NCBI GenBank assembly: GCA_937921775.1 | Contig: CAKZUK010000098.1 | Location: forward strand, 1-37,780 | Direction of reading: 5' to 3' | Source: an uncultured Saprospiraceae bacterium | Lineage (GTDB): Bacteria; Bacteroidota; Bacteroidia; Chitinophagales; Saprospiraceae | Length of the DNA: 37,780 bases | Shown: positions 8,511-18,177 of the stretch, piece by piece | Layout of the letters: each line of letters begins with the position of its first letter | How positions within the stretch are numbered: position 1 is the stretch's first letter | Notes under the pieces: generated by a model | Database searches by the model: none | Told to the model about the DNA's origin: nothing | Seen by the model: the letters and a program-made list of their open reading frames with translations, nothing else | Translations under genes and position numbers: made by a program

Positions 8511-8767
8511 GTTTTGTTTATTCGATAAATAACTGGTTAAAATTAGTGATTATTTCGAACAATTACTTAAGCACCTTAAATCTAAGTCTGACAGATTCTA
8601 ATTATGACCAATTTTAACTAAAGTACAAGAATTCAATCAGCAACAATCCATCAAATTAAATACTTGATTAAAATTCTTTATATTAGAGTTTACGATATTA
8701 GTTTCTACTTATTTTTTAACTCTTTCCCGCCAGACAGATTCAGTTCTAAATTCTAAAACCAAACTGC
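8511..8767. other. Divergent intergenic region with CAGATTC/TTCTAA copies
   Basis: 257 bp between nth (minus) and the M64-type protease gene (plus), so it must hold both promoters; I could not fix either box pair. It contains GTCTGACAGATTC (8586-8598) and CAGACAGATTC (8741-8751) followed by TTCTAA words. These resemble 4421-4452 (GTCTGGCGCCTGTCAGATTC then ATTCTAA), a small shared intergenic motif. Confidence 0.3.
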
Positions 8768-11700
8768 ATGCGCTCTAAGATCAAACTGTTATTTACAACT
8801 AGCCTATTCCTATTTTTCGTCCTTCCCAACATTTACAGCCAATGTAATGAGACCGAAGTCACGATTACATCTTCCACCGTGGACTATGGCGATGAAATGA
8901 GTTGGGAACTCCTTGACGAGAATGGAAATCTTCTTGAAACCTGGCAAGGCGTCAACAATAATGAGACCTCCACCATGCTTCTCTGCCTTCCCGACGGTTG
9001 CTATAGCCTTACAGCTAAAGACAGTTACGGTGATGGATGGAACGGTGGAACGGTCAATTTCACATGGCTGGCTACATCTATGCTCTTTGAATTACCTGAT
9101 GGAGAAATTGATTATTTTTTCTTCGGTATTAATCAAAGCGCTTGCCTTCCCATCATTCTTGGTTGCACTGATCCAACAGCGATCAACTACGATCCTGCTG
9201 CGACAGTAGACGATGGTTCTTGTGTAACAATACCGGATATTGTTAGCGCTCAAATATTTGACACCATTTGTTATTCTGGCCCAAAAGATAACCGAATTAA
9301 TTGGGTCATACAAAACAGAAGTACCCCTAGTGGAAATGGCAATTTTGATAACGCTCAAGACCTTCGCAACGGATTAGAAGAAACACTTATCCCTGCTTTC
9401 ACATCTGGCAATCTCGGAGCCAAAACCCCCTACGCTCAATACAAAGATTTTTTCAACCTCTATGCTGTCTGGTGGCCGGAGGCTCCAAGCGATGCCACTT
9501 GGTGGGAATTCTCGATCATCCAAAATATGCGCGATGAAATTTTTCTCCCATGGGCTAATAATGAAACTGGCTGGGTCACTTGGTTCTCTACCACCAAATT
9601 CGGGGGCGGAGGTGGTGCCGGACTCAACCGAGATGCTCGGGTCGGTGATGGAAAAATGTTTGGTACTGATTTCGAAACTATGCTCCACGAATTTGGACAT
9701 ACCATGCCTGGCTTACTTGACGAATATACTTCCAGCGGCGAATGGTCTAACAATCAATGCTTTGAAACACCAAACACAACTGAATACACCATTAAGGACA
9801 GCATTCCCTGGAGGAAATGGATCGATGATGACCTTCCGCTCCCAACTCCTTACAACGGTGATTTCGAAAATGTAGTGGGTGCCTTCGAAGGTGGTCTCAC
9901 CAATTACTTCGGTTGCCACCGACCAACAGCTAAAGGCTGCTACATGGGGGCTGGTGGATTTGGTGAAGGATTTGGACAAGACCTTTGTTCTCCTTGCAAA
10001 CAACGAGTGATTTGCTTTTTATATAAGTATGTCAATGTCATTGAAAATCCAAGTCCTGCTGATCCAAACTTATCCGTTACTGGAGCAGAAACTATGACTT
10101 TCTCTGCAGACCTTATTGCTCCAACACCAAACACTCAAAAGTACGAATGGTTCCTTAACGGAAAACGAGTTGCGGAAGGTGTCACCAGTTTGGAATTGAC
10201 CTTCGGAACTTGCACCAACTATGAATTAAAGTTTGCAGTTACTGATACAACTGACTTAGTTCGCTACGATGAAAAATTTGACGAAATCTATCCCAAACCT
10301 TATCGAGAGTTCGTTTGGAATATTGATCAATCCGATGTCACCAGTTATGACCTTAGTTCTACGGCTACTGCCGAAAGTGCAACTTGTACTGGTGAAGATA
10401 ATGGTCAGGTTTCTCTATCGATTGCCGGTGGGTCAGCTCCCTACGAAGTTTGGTTGGATGGCAATGCTGTCAACAATCCTGCAACGGACTTGCCACCAGG
10501 TAATCATCAATTTACGGTGGTTGACGCAGCTGGTTGTGCCCTAAGTGAACAAATAAATATCCAACAAGAAGATTTACTGGACCTTGAAATATGCGCAACT
10601 AATGATAACGATTGGGAGCTTAGTGTGGCTTCTGTAAATTACGATATCAATGCAATCGATCTTTTATGGTCAAATGGTTCCACCGCTACCATACTCAGCG
10701 GAGTTCCTGATGGTAACTATTCACTGACCGCATCTATCAATGGCTGTTCTGTAATGGAGACATTCCAATTAAGCACTTCACCAGAAGCATTGGCGGTTAC
10801 GCACAACTATTTTCCATCCGAGCTTGGCGCCTCCACGGGCAATATTTACGTGGATGTACAAGGCGGTTCCCCAAACTATCAAATCGAATGGTTCGATCGC
10901 TTAATGGCTGACCGTACAGATGATAACCTTTCTAACATTTCAGCTAGTGGAACAACTTGGGATCACTTGCCAGAAATGGCATTTGATGATGATCTAGGAA
11001 CCAAGTGGCTACATGCAGTAAACAGCAATGCTTGGGTCGCTTATGAATTTGAAGCCGCTACTAGTATTGCTTATTATGCCATCACTTCTGCCGATGATGT
11101 TCCTGCTCGCGATCCTGAAAGCTGGATACTTCAAGGCTCTAATGATGGCAACAACTGGACTGATCTTGACACTAGAAACAATCAAAACTTTTCGTCTCGA
11201 TTCCAACGCAGAGTTTTCACCATTGATAACCCTGCCCCTTTTACATATTGCCGACTCTTTGTTAATTCGAGTGCTGGTGAAGACCAAATCCAATTACAAG
11301 AATTAGAATTTATCGGTGCCGATCCAAACGCTCCCTTCCTATACAATCCAGAATATGACGATCATTTCAGTCGAACAAATTTGGCTCCGGGCGAATACCA
11401 TTATGAAGTGAGCGATGCTTCTACTGCCTGCGCTGAATCCAATATTAATATTGACGTTTACCAAATATTTTTTGCTAGTCAATTGAATGTAATACAAGAT
11501 GGAAGTTGTGCAGTTACTATCGAATCGCCAAATTCGAATTACGATTACTATTGGTTATCAGATGAAACTGGAACTGAATTATTAGCGACTGGTATTTCTT
11601 TTGAACCACCCTCTGAAGGCAATTTTTATGTTGCAGCTGCGCTAAGTGGCAGCTCCCAATGGAGTAACAATCGAAAAGGATTTGCAGTTAAAATGCCTGA

Positions 11701-12808
11701 GTCGCCAATGGTTGAAGATCTGTCTGGTGTTTTGACAATCGTAGATCCCCAAGCAAATACGGAATACTTGTGGTACGATGCTGATATTTGCGGAACGCCA
11801 ATATTTACGGGTATAGCCTACACTCCCACAAGCTCTGTGGGTGAATTTTACATCGCAGCAAAAAGCACCATCGTTTACCCTGACCCAATCGATCCCACAA
11901 GTATTGACGGATTAATATTGCGAATGGACGCTGCCGATCTTAATGGTGACGGACAGATCGATGACCCAGCACCAGCTACCAGCTCCATCTTAGACTGGTC
12001 TTTTCCAACAGGAAACAATTGGTCTACCGACAACTGGTTTGCCTATCGATCCAATCATCAGAATGGATTAGGAATCGCTGATTGGGCAACACTCTGGTTA
12101 CAACAAATCGAAAATAGTCAAAGTAATTTTCAAACGGTGTTTATGGCTTATGAAGAGAATGCCTTATCCTGGGAAGAGACGGCACCAATGGGAGGGCTTT
12201 CAGCTACCATTCCAAAATATACTGATGCAACACAATTGTATTCCAACAACGCACCTAATTCAACCTTAGATGGCTCTACCTATCTCAACGGACAAGAAGT
12301 AGACCCGCTCAACACCAATAATCCAATGGAGTTTTGTGTGCTCGGTTCTGTTTTTACTAGTCCATCCAATGATGAAATATTATACACCGATACACATTGG
12401 GAAGGGAAGCTTGGTGAACTCTTATTTTATGACAATGCATTATCAGATACAGAAATGAAAGGTGTCTCCGAATTCTTGCGCCAGAAATGGATTAGTACTG
12501 CTGAGTTGGAGAGTCCTCGTACTTTTTACCAATGGGGAATCGTATCTACTGAAGCCCCAACGACTCAAAGCATAAGTGTTTATCCAAACCCAACGAATGA
12601 TTGGCTGTTGGTAGAAACGGGGATTGAAGGTCCTTATCAAATTCGAGTTTATGATGTGCAGGCTAAGTTAGTCCTTTCGGAGAATGCGAGAGATAGCAAA
12701 CATGAATTAAGCGTTTCTAATTTACAAGCGGGCTTCTATTTTCTTGAAATTAAGCTTGAAGGAAAGTCGTATGGAGTTCAACGGTTTGTAAAAACTAAAG
12801 GACAATAA
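8768..12808 (+). CDS. Giant secreted M64-type metalloprotease with adhesion domains and T9SS tail
   Basis: 1346 residues, exported. Order: signal peptide 1-25 (ending NIYSQ); a Bacteroidota N-terminal module with DSYGDGWNGG near 85; a Cys-rich GCTDPTAINYDPAATVDDGS motif (about 131-150); a peptidase domain (about 155-420) with HEFGH at 307-311 continuing TMPGLLDEY, the M64 (IgA peptidase-like) zinc signature, His307 and His311 ligands and Glu308 catalytic; Ig-like stretch; an SprB-type repeat (about 536-598, TCTGEDNGQVSLSIAGG); an F5/8-C discoidin-like domain (about 722-850, AFDDDLGTKWLHA, WILQGSNDGNNW); a lectin-like region beginning IDGLILRMDAADLNGDGQ; and a T9SS sorting domain from about 1267 (VYPNPTNDWLLVE). 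Probably cleaves or binds extracellular glycoprotein; substrate unknown. Ends at a strong hairpin. Confidence 0.85.
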   Translation: MRSKIKLLFTTSLFLFFVLPNIYSQCNETEVTITSSTVDYGDEMSWELLDENGNLLETWQGVNNNETSTMLLCLPDGCYSLTAKDSYGDGWNGGTVNFTWLATSMLFELPDGEIDYFFFGINQSACLPIILGCTDPTAINYDPAATVDDGSCVTIPDIVSAQIFDTICYSGPKDNRINWVIQNRSTPSGNGNFDNAQDLRNGLEETLIPAFTSGNLGAKTPYAQYKDFFNLYAVWWPEAPSDATWWEFSIIQNMRDEIFLPWANNETGWVTWFSTTKFGGGGGAGLNRDARVGDGKMFGTDFETMLHEFGHTMPGLLDEYTSSGEWSNNQCFETPNTTEYTIKDSIPWRKWIDDDLPLPTPYNGDFENVVGAFEGGLTNYFGCHRPTAKGCYMGAGGFGEGFGQDLCSPCKQRVICFLYKYVNVIENPSPADPNLSVTGAETMTFSADLIAPTPNTQKYEWFLNGKRVAEGVTSLELTFGTCTNYELKFAVTDTTDLVRYDEKFDEIYPKPYREFVWNIDQSDVTSYDLSSTATAESATCTGEDNGQVSLSIAGGSAPYEVWLDGNAVNNPATDLPPGNHQFTVVDAAGCALSEQINIQQEDLLDLEICATNDNDWELSVASVNYDINAIDLLWSNGSTATILSGVPDGNYSLTASINGCSVMETFQLSTSPEALAVTHNYFPSELGASTGNIYVDVQGGSPNYQIEWFDRLMADRTDDNLSNISASGTTWDHLPEMAFDDDLGTKWLHAVNSNAWVAYEFEAATSIAYYAITSADDVPARDPESWILQGSNDGNNWTDLDTRNNQNFSSRFQRRVFTIDNPAPFTYCRLFVNSSAGEDQIQLQELEFIGADPNAPFLYNPEYDDHFSRTNLAPGEYHYEVSDASTACAESNINIDVYQIFFASQLNVIQDGSCAVTIESPNSNYDYYWLSDETGTELLATGISFEPPSEGNFYVAAALSGSSQWSNNRKGFAVKMPESPMVEDLSGVLTIVDPQANTEYLWYDADICGTPIFTGIAYTPTSSVGEFYIAAKSTIVYPDPIDPTSIDGLILRMDAADLNGDGQIDDPAPATSSILDWSFPTGNNWSTDNWFAYRSNHQNGLGIADWATLWLQQIENSQSNFQTVFMAYEENALSWEETAPMGGLSATIPKYTDATQLYSNNAPNSTLDGSTYLNGQEVDPLNTNNPMEFCVLGSVFTSPSNDEILYTDTHWEGKLGELLFYDNALSDTEMKGVSEFLRQKWISTAELESPRTFYQWGIVSTEAPTTQSISVYPNPTNDWLLVETGIEGPYQIRVYDVQAKLVLSENARDSKHELSVSNLQAGFYFLEIKLEGKSYGVQRFVKTKGQ

Positions 12809-12870
12809 GCTTATACAACTAGAACACAGTGCTTGGTCTATCTGTGGCTAACTAGACAGGTAATTCACTG

Positions 12871-12953
12871 GAACGACCACTGTGATTGCTGAGTTGAAAT
12901 ATTAAATGCGAGAAAGGCTATTTTAATATTTCAACTCAGCAATACCATCGTTC
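12871..12953. terminator. Long perfect hairpin between convergent genes (bidirectional terminator or repeat)
   Basis: A 22-bp perfect stem, 12885-12906 (ATTGCTGAGTTGAAATATTA then AA) with 12922-12943, has a 15-base loop. Outside it GAACGA (12871-12876) and TCGTTC (12948-12953) extend the stem across an asymmetric internal loop. It sits between the 3' ends of the protease gene and the patatin gene, so it can end both transcripts. T-tracts are weak; such a long stem may also be a mobile palindromic repeat. Confidence 0.6.
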
Positions 12954-13002
12954 TTTTATAATCGGCTACAAGTCCATAGGACAACAATCTCCAAATTATT
13001 TA

Positions 13003-15498
13003 TCACTCAATTGCTCGCTCCAATTGTTCTATTACATATGGGTGCTGCATCATCGCCTCCATGTAAATTTCTACTGGGCGACTTAAGATTCTCGCGGTTG
13101 GTGGGTTTACAATACCCCAGTTTTCCAACTCATATTTAATAGATTTAGTGCCTTCAACTATGCCTACATTATCAAGAATTCCTTCGATGATCTCATTGCT
13201 ATTGTTCACTAAATCTATTATAGCAGCTAGCTTAGCGGTACTAATCTTTCCATTAAGCAGGTTTTCAATTTCAGAGGTGTCAATATAATAAGGCAAATCA
13301 ATATCAATAAAATCGTACTCATGATTATGGTATTCAGATAAGGTAGATTTTATGTAAGTCGGCATTCTTTCTAGATTGGCAATCCCATTTACGATAGTTG
13401 TAAGGTTGCCTTTTTCGTCAAACTTTATTATCTCGCTATCCTGTATTTTATCTATATCTAAGTTTCCTCGTGATAGAATTGATTGCAGATAATTGAACTT
13501 GCCATTTCTTACCGAGACTAATTTTATTTTTTTGTAAAAAATGGAATCTTTATTAAGCCTTTTTTCATGTTTTTCTAACGCTTTCTTAAAAGAGATAAGA
13601 CTCATAATTCCTGAGTTCTCAAAATAACCTCCATCTAAAAATTGTCCTTTGTTTGGTACATTCGCAGGAGGACTAATGATGGGAAAACGATTACAGGTGG
13701 ATAGTGCTTCAAAATAAGTAAGTGTCTTCCGACTGCCTTTGCCTCCAATATCAAGAAGATTAATAGCTCCCGGAAACATATTGTCATTGACTATAGCACT
13801 TACTACACCATATTTATTAGTGGTAGCGGTGCTGTTAATAATCAGGTTAGGGTAATAACTTTTATTAAATAATTTCTGATGGACCTCATAGAATGAAGTC
13901 TCATTGACTAGCTGAGAACTACCAAGAATATCTCCATAAAAACGCATAGCTCTATAGGAACGATTATTTCTTCCCTTGTAACAAAATTCAGGCAAACTAG
14001 ACCGCAGTAAATCATAACCAAATAGCCATGATAATTCAACACTTAATATGTTGGAATGCTTTACTTGATTGATGAGGTTTTGCCTTTCAGTAGCTGTGTA
14101 TTCAAAAAATTGGCTAGCTGTAAAAGTTCCAATCCCCATACCTCCACCTGAGACCCCACTCATAGCCAGAATGTTGTCAAAAGAATCATTTTTATAAAGA
14201 TGATCCAGTATCATGAAATTCCAGTAATGTGCCTTTAATCCACCTCCATAGGCTGCATAAAGAATCGGAGATTTTTCAGGACTATGGACTTTTATAAATT
14301 TGTTGTAAAACTGAGGAAGACTTATTTTCTTTTCCTCTTGCGTATCCACCAAGCCTAAACGGTGCAGTTTATAACTTTTGTCAGGAATGGCAACCTTTAA
14401 AATCAGAAAAAAGAAGAGGCCGAAAAAAGTAATGGCGAGATGTTTCAGTTTAAATTTCAATTTCCAAATTGGAATATAATTCTCGGTATTTTCCTTGTTT
14501 CTATATTTTAAAAACAGATAAATTTTAAACCCAATTATTATCCCAGTGTACATAGCGATAAGATTGGCAATTATGATATTGATGGGATTGATACTTTCAG
14601 AAAGATTCGTCGATATATTTATCGCTAAAATAAATACTAGAACAACAAAGCCCAACCTTCTATGAAGTGCCAAGTAATTGACGATCTTATTAATGGGTTT
14701 AAAATACTTTCTAAATGTTCGATAAATAAGAAGATGCATAGCAAGAATAAGACAAACGACTAATTGCGCAATCACAGTATAAAAATGCCATCCCAAATAA
14801 GCAACAAGGAAACACAGGATTCCTATAACGACAAATAAAATTGGTAGGTAATATTTATAGTAAGCTTTTGCGAAGTTTTCATAGTAGGTTACATTATTCC
14901 CACTGTTTAATTCTCTCTTGACTTTAATCGTTAAATACCAAAAGGTAAAAAGAATCAATGCTGTAAAAACTAAGTATATAACTATAACGATGTATTCTTT
15001 TGAACTATTAATTTGATGTGTACAGTAAACATATACAATCATCAATGACCAAATATTGAATAATAGTACACCCAAAAATTTTCGAACAGCGCCCTCTATG
15101 AATTTAAGTGAGTAAAGATCAAGTACAGGCTTTGCTCCTTTCTTCTTTTCAGATGCATCTTTGTAGTCATAATAAATTAAACCAAAGGATGTAGAGGTAT
15201 AATATTTATCATCCTTATCATCAAAAAGGAAAGCATAAATATAAGTTGGGTAGAGAGACATAATTAGTCCCAGAAAATAAATCAAAAAGTGAAAGATGGA
15301 AATATTTAGAATCAGATCTAATGTATTGGTATAAATATATAGATCAAGTGGAATGACATTCCCTTGCTTAAGCCCCAAAATAACAACTGCAATAATTAAG
15401 TAAATGACAAGGTTCAAACTGGAGCAAATTAAGCTTTTTGCAACATTAACAATTTGAAAATTCATTAGATCCGAAAAGAATTGTTTCAGAAGTTTCAT
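13003..15498 (-). CDS. Membrane-anchored patatin-like phospholipase
   Basis: 831 residues. The N-terminal half (about 15-395) has roughly nine hydrophobic membrane segments (for example LVIYLIIAVVILGL, IVIYLVFTALILFTFW, LAITFFGLFFFLILKVAI). The C-terminal half is a patatin-type lipase with a Ser-Asp dyad: oxyanion-hole GGGLKA near residue 416, nucleophile Ser450 in SGVSGGG, and Asp622 in LDGGYFENSG. Patatins hydrolyse acyl esters of phospholipids. The fusion suggests action on membrane lipids, with the catalytic domain on one face of the inner membrane. The stop codon is TGA. It converges with the protease gene; downstream of the acyl-CoA reductase gene but 250 bp away, so an operon is uncertain. 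Confidence 0.85.
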   Translation of the reverse strand: MKLLKQFFSDLMNFQIVNVAKSLICSSLNLVIYLIIAVVILGLKQGNVIPLDLYIYTNTLDLILNISIFHFLIYFLGLIMSLYPTYIYAFLFDDKDDKYYTSTSFGLIYYDYKDASEKKKGAKPVLDLYSLKFIEGAVRKFLGVLLFNIWSLMIVYVYCTHQINSSKEYIVIVIYLVFTALILFTFWYLTIKVKRELNSGNNVTYYENFAKAYYKYYLPILFVVIGILCFLVAYLGWHFYTVIAQLVVCLILAMHLLIYRTFRKYFKPINKIVNYLALHRRLGFVVLVFILAINISTNLSESINPINIIIANLIAMYTGIIIGFKIYLFLKYRNKENTENYIPIWKLKFKLKHLAITFFGLFFFLILKVAIPDKSYKLHRLGLVDTQEEKKISLPQFYNKFIKVHSPEKSPILYAAYGGGLKAHYWNFMILDHLYKNDSFDNILAMSGVSGGGMGIGTFTASQFFEYTATERQNLINQVKHSNILSVELSWLFGYDLLRSSLPEFCYKGRNNRSYRAMRFYGDILGSSQLVNETSFYEVHQKLFNKSYYPNLIINSTATTNKYGVVSAIVNDNMFPGAINLLDIGGKGSRKTLTYFEALSTCNRFPIISPPANVPNKGQFLDGGYFENSGIMSLISFKKALEKHEKRLNKDSIFYKKIKLVSVRNGKFNYLQSILSRGNLDIDKIQDSEIIKFDEKGNLTTIVNGIANLERMPTYIKSTLSEYHNHEYDFIDIDLPYYIDTSEIENLLNGKISTAKLAAIIDLVNNSNEIIEGILDNVGIVEGTKSIKYELENWGIVNPPTARILSRPVEIYMEAMMQHPYVIEQLERAIE

Positions 15499-15749
15499 TG
15501 GTTTTCATTTAGTTGGTTATTAACACATTGATACACTATCCAATAATATTACTTATTGGAATGCCTTCAATTTGAGATTAATCTAATGAAAATTTATGGT
15601 TTTTTTTTGCTTGCTAATGGAATACACTGTTCTGATACACGAAAAGGGCATTTCAATACATGAACAAATCAGTAGCTATGGAAGAGAAGATTCCAATTGG
15701 AGAAGATAGTATCGTCTGGTAAAAATCGAATTTATACTGCAAATTGGCT

Positions 15750-16766
15750 CTACAAGCCTACCAAAAATGCCATCACATCTACCCCATCCGCATAATCTGT
15801 CAGACCAGGTTCCTGTGCTTTTCCAAAAGGAAAAACTTTTAGACCTTCGAATGATTTTTTGCCAATAACGCACTGAATGGCTTCTTCTTGACCTTTGATC
15901 TTTTCGACAAGTGATTGCTCATCGTTGTAATATTCAAAATGCATACTGGCAATTCGTGAAGCAATCGTTTTCTCCTCTGTCAAGATAATACAACCGTTGG
16001 CTTTGTATTTCCTTTTATTGAGAATGATGAGGGTATAATTATAGTCAAAATTATTCTTGTACTTATCGTGCAGGACGAGTTCATTGTGCTCGTGCAAAGC
16101 AGTTAGCATGGGATCAAAATCAAAATCTATTGGGATATAGATTTTCGATACGTTTCTGCAACCCAAGCCAAAGTACTGGAACACATCATTCCCAAATGCT
16201 TTAAGTTGCGCTGGAGTTTCCTCGCCATCAAAAACGGCAACAGCGTTTCTATTCTTGCGGATGATGCTTGGATATTTACCAAAGTAGGTTTCAAAGTATC
16301 TCGCCGAATTATTCGATCCAGTAGCGATCACTCCATCAAAATCTTTCAAGCGTTCAATCTCTTCAAAATAGTTGGCACAGTTCGGATTTATTTTAGTCAA
16401 TACTTTTAGTAAATGCGGTAGCAAAATATTGTCCTTTTCAGAAAGCTTGATCCGAGCTTTGTGCCCCGACACGAACACACAAAGAAAGTCATGAAAACCT
16501 ACTAATGGAATATTTCCGGCCATGATGATACCGATTGCTTTGGACTCAGAAATAGCGTCTAGATTGTATTCCTTAATCCATTCCGCTAGTTTAGCTTTCG
16601 TCAAAAAAGCTTCTGACAAGGCGTCAAAAGCTTTTCCAATATTTTCAACGGTAAACCATTTGTTATGCAAATAAGCTTTGTGCATGAGCGCCTGCAATTC
16701 TTCATCTCTCGATTTCAGATAAGTCCCCAGTTCAACTAATGCATCTATTCGTTCACTAATCGTCAT
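15750..16766 (-). CDS. LuxC-like acyl-CoA reductase
   Basis: 338 residues. Family reaction: NADPH-dependent reduction of a fatty acyl-CoA (or acyl-enzyme) to the aldehyde, as in LuxC. Visible features: the cofactor-binding strand and turn IGIIMAGNIPLVGFHDFL (about 79-96), GVIATGSNNSARYFETYF, and the catalytic cysteine Cys203 in FQYFGLGCRNVSKIYIP, which carries the acyl thioester. It is shorter than LuxC (about 480), but this length is usual for the Bacteroidota group. No LuxE-type synthetase or LuxAB lies nearby, so a bioluminescence role is not implied. ATG at 16764-16766. The physiological substrate is unknown. Confidence 0.8.
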   Translation of the reverse strand: MTISERIDALVELGTYLKSRDEELQALMHKAYLHNKWFTVENIGKAFDALSEAFLTKAKLAEWIKEYNLDAISESKAIGIIMAGNIPLVGFHDFLCVFVSGHKARIKLSEKDNILLPHLLKVLTKINPNCANYFEEIERLKDFDGVIATGSNNSARYFETYFGKYPSIIRKNRNAVAVFDGEETPAQLKAFGNDVFQYFGLGCRNVSKIYIPIDFDFDPMLTALHEHNELVLHDKYKNNFDYNYTLIILNKRKYKANGCIILTEEKTIASRIASMHFEYYNDEQSLVEKIKGQEEAIQCVIGKKSFEGLKVFPFGKAQEPGLTDYADGVDVMAFLVGL

Positions 16767-16808
16767 GTATTACGTACTTATAAAATTTTGTTAGAACCTC
16801 CTTGGTCT

Positions 16809-16890
16809 AAATAACGGAACCAAGTTGCTTGAATTTTTCAAAACCACCAAAAGGAAAAATTTAAATAATTCCATCAAACTACTTAAGTAA
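16809..16890 (+). repeat. AAATAATTCCRTCAAACTACTTAA repeat, copy A, plus neighbouring 14-mer
   Basis: 16851-16890 matches the inverted copy at 30931-30970 at about 33 of 40 positions and overlaps in sequence with 21421-21460. A companion motif AACGGAACCAA lies upstream at 16812-16822, corresponding to AACGGGACCAA at 21414-21424 and GACGGGACAAA (inverted, near 31060). At 16931-16944 a near-copy of the CATTGCAACTGAAA repeat follows. All lie between the acyl-CoA reductase gene and rluD. Confidence 0.5.
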
Positions 16891-16968
16891 AAACAAAGTT
16901 TTGGATTGATAAAAGACTAAACCAAATCGTCATTGCAATTGAAAATTGCCACAACAACTGCCACTCCA

Positions 16969-18042
16969 TTATTGTTTGGTACGGGTAGCTATATAATTTC
17001 TCCAACGAGTCAACACTTGTTGAAAATCATCAGGCAATTCAGAATCGAAATTCATGCGTTCATTGGTAATCGGATGTGTAAAACCAAGAGACTTAGCATG
17101 CAAGGCATGACGTGGCATCACATCAAAACAGTTTTCAACAAAACGTCGGTATTTGGTATAAATCGTACCTTTCATAATTCGATCTCCACCATATCGATCA
17201 TCATTAAAAATTGGATTACCATTTGAGGCCATGTGCACACGAATCTGATGTGTACGACCGGTTTCCAATTTACATTCGATTACACTGACATAGTACATCG
17301 GCTCAATGACCTTATAATGCGTAATGGCATGCTTTCCTCCTTCATCAGGATCTTTGAAGCCATATTGCTTGGTTCGATTAGTTGGATGACGCCCTACGTT
17401 CATTTCAATCGTACCTTCCACTTCTTTGGGCTCACTCCAAACCAAAGCAGTATACGTTCGTTCAGAAGTGTGATCAAAAAATTGTTTCGCAAGGTGTGTC
17501 ATCACCTCAGCGGTTTTGGCAATAACCAAAAGACCTGAGGTATTTTTATCAATTCGGTGTACTAAACCTGGACGGTCGAGTGCGTTTCCTTCTTTTACTG
17601 GCAACTTCATATCCTTGAAGTAATAGGCCAATGCATTGACCAAAGTCCCACTTCTAGTACCAACTCCAGGGTGCACTACCATTCCTGCTGGCTTGTGTAC
17701 CACCATTAGATACTCATCTTCAAAGACAATATCTAGTGGAATATTTTCAGGTTCCAATTCTCTAGGTTCGTAAGGCGGCTCAGGCATATCGATGGTAATC
17801 ACGTCATTCGGTCGAATTTTGTAATTCGACTTAAAAACTTCACCATTTACCTTGATAGCGCCTTCTTTCACGGCATTCTGGATGCGATTACGAGAGACTT
17901 TTTCCATTCTATCAAATAGAAATTTGTCAAGTCGCATAGGTCCTTGACCGGGATCGGCCACGAAGCGATAGTGCTCGAATGTCTCAGGAGTAGTAGTTTC
18001 CTCTGTATACTCTGGGTCTGTATGTTCGTTTGATTCTGTCAT
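16969..18042 (-). CDS. rluD: RluD-family large-subunit rRNA pseudouridine synthase
   Basis: 357 residues. Isomerises uridine to pseudouridine in 23S rRNA, most likely the helix 69 sites. An acidic N-terminal stretch (about 1-27) precedes an S4 RNA-binding domain (MRLDKFLFDRMEKVSRNRIQ, to about residue 95). The catalytic domain carries HRIDKNTSGLLVIAK with Asp165 as nucleophile and GRTHQIRVHM as the substrate-binding strand. Length and order are normal for RluD. ATG at 18040-18042. The RluA/RluC/RluD subgroup cannot be fully separated by eye; the S4 domain excludes RluA. Confidence 0.88.
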   Translation of the reverse strand: MTESNEHTDPEYTEETTTPETFEHYRFVADPGQGPMRLDKFLFDRMEKVSRNRIQNAVKEGAIKVNGEVFKSNYKIRPNDVITIDMPEPPYEPRELEPENIPLDIVFEDEYLMVVHKPAGMVVHPGVGTRSGTLVNALAYYFKDMKLPVKEGNALDRPGLVHRIDKNTSGLLVIAKTAEVMTHLAKQFFDHTSERTYTALVWSEPKEVEGTIEMNVGRHPTNRTKQYGFKDPDEGGKHAITHYKVIEPMYYVSVIECKLETGRTHQIRVHMASNGNPIFNDDRYGGDRIMKGTIYTKYRRFVENCFDVMPRHALHAKSLGFTHPITNERMNFDSELPDDFQQVLTRWRNYIATRTKQ

Positions 18043-18125
18043 TTGAGCGCAAAGATACGGAGAAAGGAGGGAATTTCAGTGGGACTTGCACTTTCAGTTG
18101 CAGTTTTCCCTTTAAAGAGGTGTAG

Positions 18126-18171
18126 AAGATCGGTAATCACTAGTCATTCAGGCGAAGTGATTACCGATCTT
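18126..18171. terminator. 16-bp perfect hairpin between DUF853 and rluD
   Basis: AAGATCGGTAATCACT (18126-18141) and AGTGATTACCGATCTT (18156-18171) are exact inverses with a 14-base loop. It begins 7 bp after the stop of the DUF853 ATPase gene (minus strand), where a terminator is expected, and precedes rluD. There is no T-tract. A near-copy of the TTTCAGTTGCAATG repeat lies next to it at 18092-18104. Confidence 0.5.
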
Positions 18172-18177
18172 TAGTTA

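Noticed and set aside
15499..15749. Possible small gene or regulatory RNA between the patatin and acyl-CoA reductase genes
   Set aside because: The open frame 15676-15873 is antisense overlap with the reductase end; nothing else with coding character or structure is visible.
15750..16766. Bioluminescence (lux) locus
   Set aside because: Only a LuxC-like reductase is present; no LuxA/B, LuxD or LuxE genes are near.
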